Assembly: GCA_016199405.1 (NCBI GenBank)
Contig: JACQGS010000067.1
Location: 1-5,861 of the forward strand
Source of the DNA: Chloroflexota bacterium
GTDB taxonomy: Bacteria; Chloroflexota; Anaerolineae; UBA4142
Length of the DNA: 5,861 nucleotides
Direction: 5' to 3'
A model generated the notes under the pieces. The model was not told the origin of the DNA. It did no database searches and was given only the letters and a program-made list of their open reading frames with translations. Within the stretch, counting starts at the first letter, position 1. Every line of letters starts with the position of its first letter. Shown in pieces: positions 5,163-5,861 of the stretch. The translations under genes and the position numbers were made by a program.

Positions 5163-5861
5163 ATGTGGCAAACCTACCTTCAACCGCGCACCATTGACGA
5201 AACGCTTGATCTGCTCGCGCAGTACGCGCCCGACGCGCGCATCATCAACGGCGGCACGGATTTGCTGATCGAGATCGAGCGAAAAGTCCGCGCGCCCCAA
5301 GTGCTGATCGACGTGAGCCGCGTGCCCGGTCTCGACGAAATTCGTCTTGAAGACGGCGTGTTTCATCTCGGCGCCGGCGTCACGCACAATCAAGTGGTCG
5401 GAGACGCGCGGTTACGCGCGCACGCGTATCCGCTGGTGCGTGCGTGCTGGGAAATCGGCGCGCCGCAGATTCGCAATCGGGGCACGCTCGCCGGCAATCT
5501 CATTACCGCGTCGCCGGCGAACGACACGATCCCGCCGCTGTGGGCAATGGGCGCGGAGGTGACGCTGAAAAGCAAAGCGCGCGGCGAGCGCACGATCGAT
5601 TGCGCGGAATTTTTCCGCGGCGTCCGAAAAACCGCGCTCGAACCGGACGAGATGCTCACCGAAATTTCCTTTCCCGGGCTCAAGTCCAATGAAGCCGGTA
5701 CGTTTATCAAACTCGGTTTGCGACGCGCGCAAGCAATCTCGGTCGTCAACGTCGCGGCTGTCGTTGGTCTTAAATCCGAAATCCGAAATCCGAACTCCGA
5801 AATCGCAAGCGCGTGGCTTAACCTTTGCACCGTCAGCGTTTTTCCAACGAGAAATTTTTTC
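5163..5861 (+). CDS. Xanthine dehydrogenase family FAD-binding subunit (subunit M), N-terminal part
   Basis: 233 residues from ATG 5163, still open at the window end; the full family length is about 280-300. It takes electrons from the FeS subunit to FAD in the same kind of hydroxylase as the Mo subunit at the window start. The first FAD motif is NGGTD (29-33); the second is IRNRGTLAGNLITASPAND (103-121), where the family usually has GGN or AGN. KLGLRRAQAISVVNVAAVV (183-201) is the typical later landmark. After VVGL the sequence is invaded by heptamer-repeat DNA encoding KSEIRNPNSEI (204-214), then returns to IASAWLNLCTVS, resembling the family's 'IxxAxIxLGTV'. Frame appears kept, but the last 20 residues fit the family less well. 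No strong ribosome site precedes it, and the upstream hairpin may control it. Confidence 0.9.
   Translation, partial: MWQTYLQPRTIDETLDLLAQYAPDARIINGGTDLLIEIERKVRAPQVLIDVSRVPGLDEIRLEDGVFHLGAGVTHNQVVGDARLRAHAYPLVRACWEIGAPQIRNRGTLAGNLITASPANDTIPPLWAMGAEVTLKSKARGERTIDCAEFFRGVRKTALEPDEMLTEISFPGLKSNEAGTFIKLGLRRAQAISVVNVAAVVGLKSEIRNPNSEIASAWLNLCTVSVFPTRNFF
5772..5804 (+). repeat. Heptamer array AAATCCG inside the FAD subunit gene
   Basis: Copies at 5772-5778, 5779-5785 and 5786-5792 are exact, 5793-5799 is AACTCCG, and 5800-5804 starts a fifth (AAATC). The period of 7 is not a multiple of three, so each copy is read in a different frame, giving KSEIRNPNSEI. This adds roughly 8-9 residues relative to the family's usual loop. 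Confidence 0.88.

Overview
This window reads as part of a GC-rich bacterial chromosome. All ten genes lie on the plus strand, mostly with short or overlapping junctions, so it looks like one long operon or a run of coupled operons. A Chloroflexota (Anaerolineae-like) origin would fit the 48-residue membrane protein, the heptamer repeats and the gene content, but that is recollection of similar genomes rather than proof.

Layout. (1) Positions 1-653 are the C-terminal end of the molybdopterin-binding subunit of a xanthine dehydrogenase/aldehyde oxidase family enzyme; the window opens inside an in-frame 18-bp tandem repeat in this gene. (2) Positions 650-1369 hold an MNT nucleotidyltransferase and a HEPN protein, a toxin-antitoxin type pair. 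The HEPN gene carries a one-base frameshift. (3) Positions 1388-1849 encode a 153-residue protein with weak resemblance to emfourin-type protease inhibitors. (4) Positions 1860-2497 are a second toxin-antitoxin-like pair, an unrecognised 92-residue protein and a TumE-like protein joined by a TGATG overlap. (5) Positions 2502-3783 encode an M20-family Zn-dependent amidohydrolase (allantoate/N-carbamoyl amino acid type). It contains an intragenic palindromic element, and its frame is broken exactly at a duplicated 7-bp unit. (6) Positions 3786-4106 are a segment bounded by near-perfect 24-bp inverted repeats that contains palindromes and a small membrane protein gene. (7) Positions 4138-5073 encode a CorA-type cation transporter with GIN in place of GMN. 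(8) A long hairpin at 5099-5144 is followed by the FAD-binding subunit of the xanthine dehydrogenase family enzyme, which runs off the window and contains an AAATCCG heptamer array.

How it fits together. The two hydroxylase subunits and the amidohydrolase suggest catabolism of purines, ureides or another N-heterocycle. The enzyme genes are interrupted by two toxin-antitoxin-like modules and by the inverted-repeat segment, which suggests accretion of accessory genes in the operon.

The most striking theme is short repeats inside coding sequence. Four different arrays or elements (18-bp, palindromic 52-bp, CAATCTC x2, AAATCCG x4) lie inside three enzyme genes, three of them keeping the frame. 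Removing one CAATCTC copy restores the amidohydrolase frame and joins its conserved N-terminal half to its metal-binding core, so repeat copy number may switch or has broken this gene.
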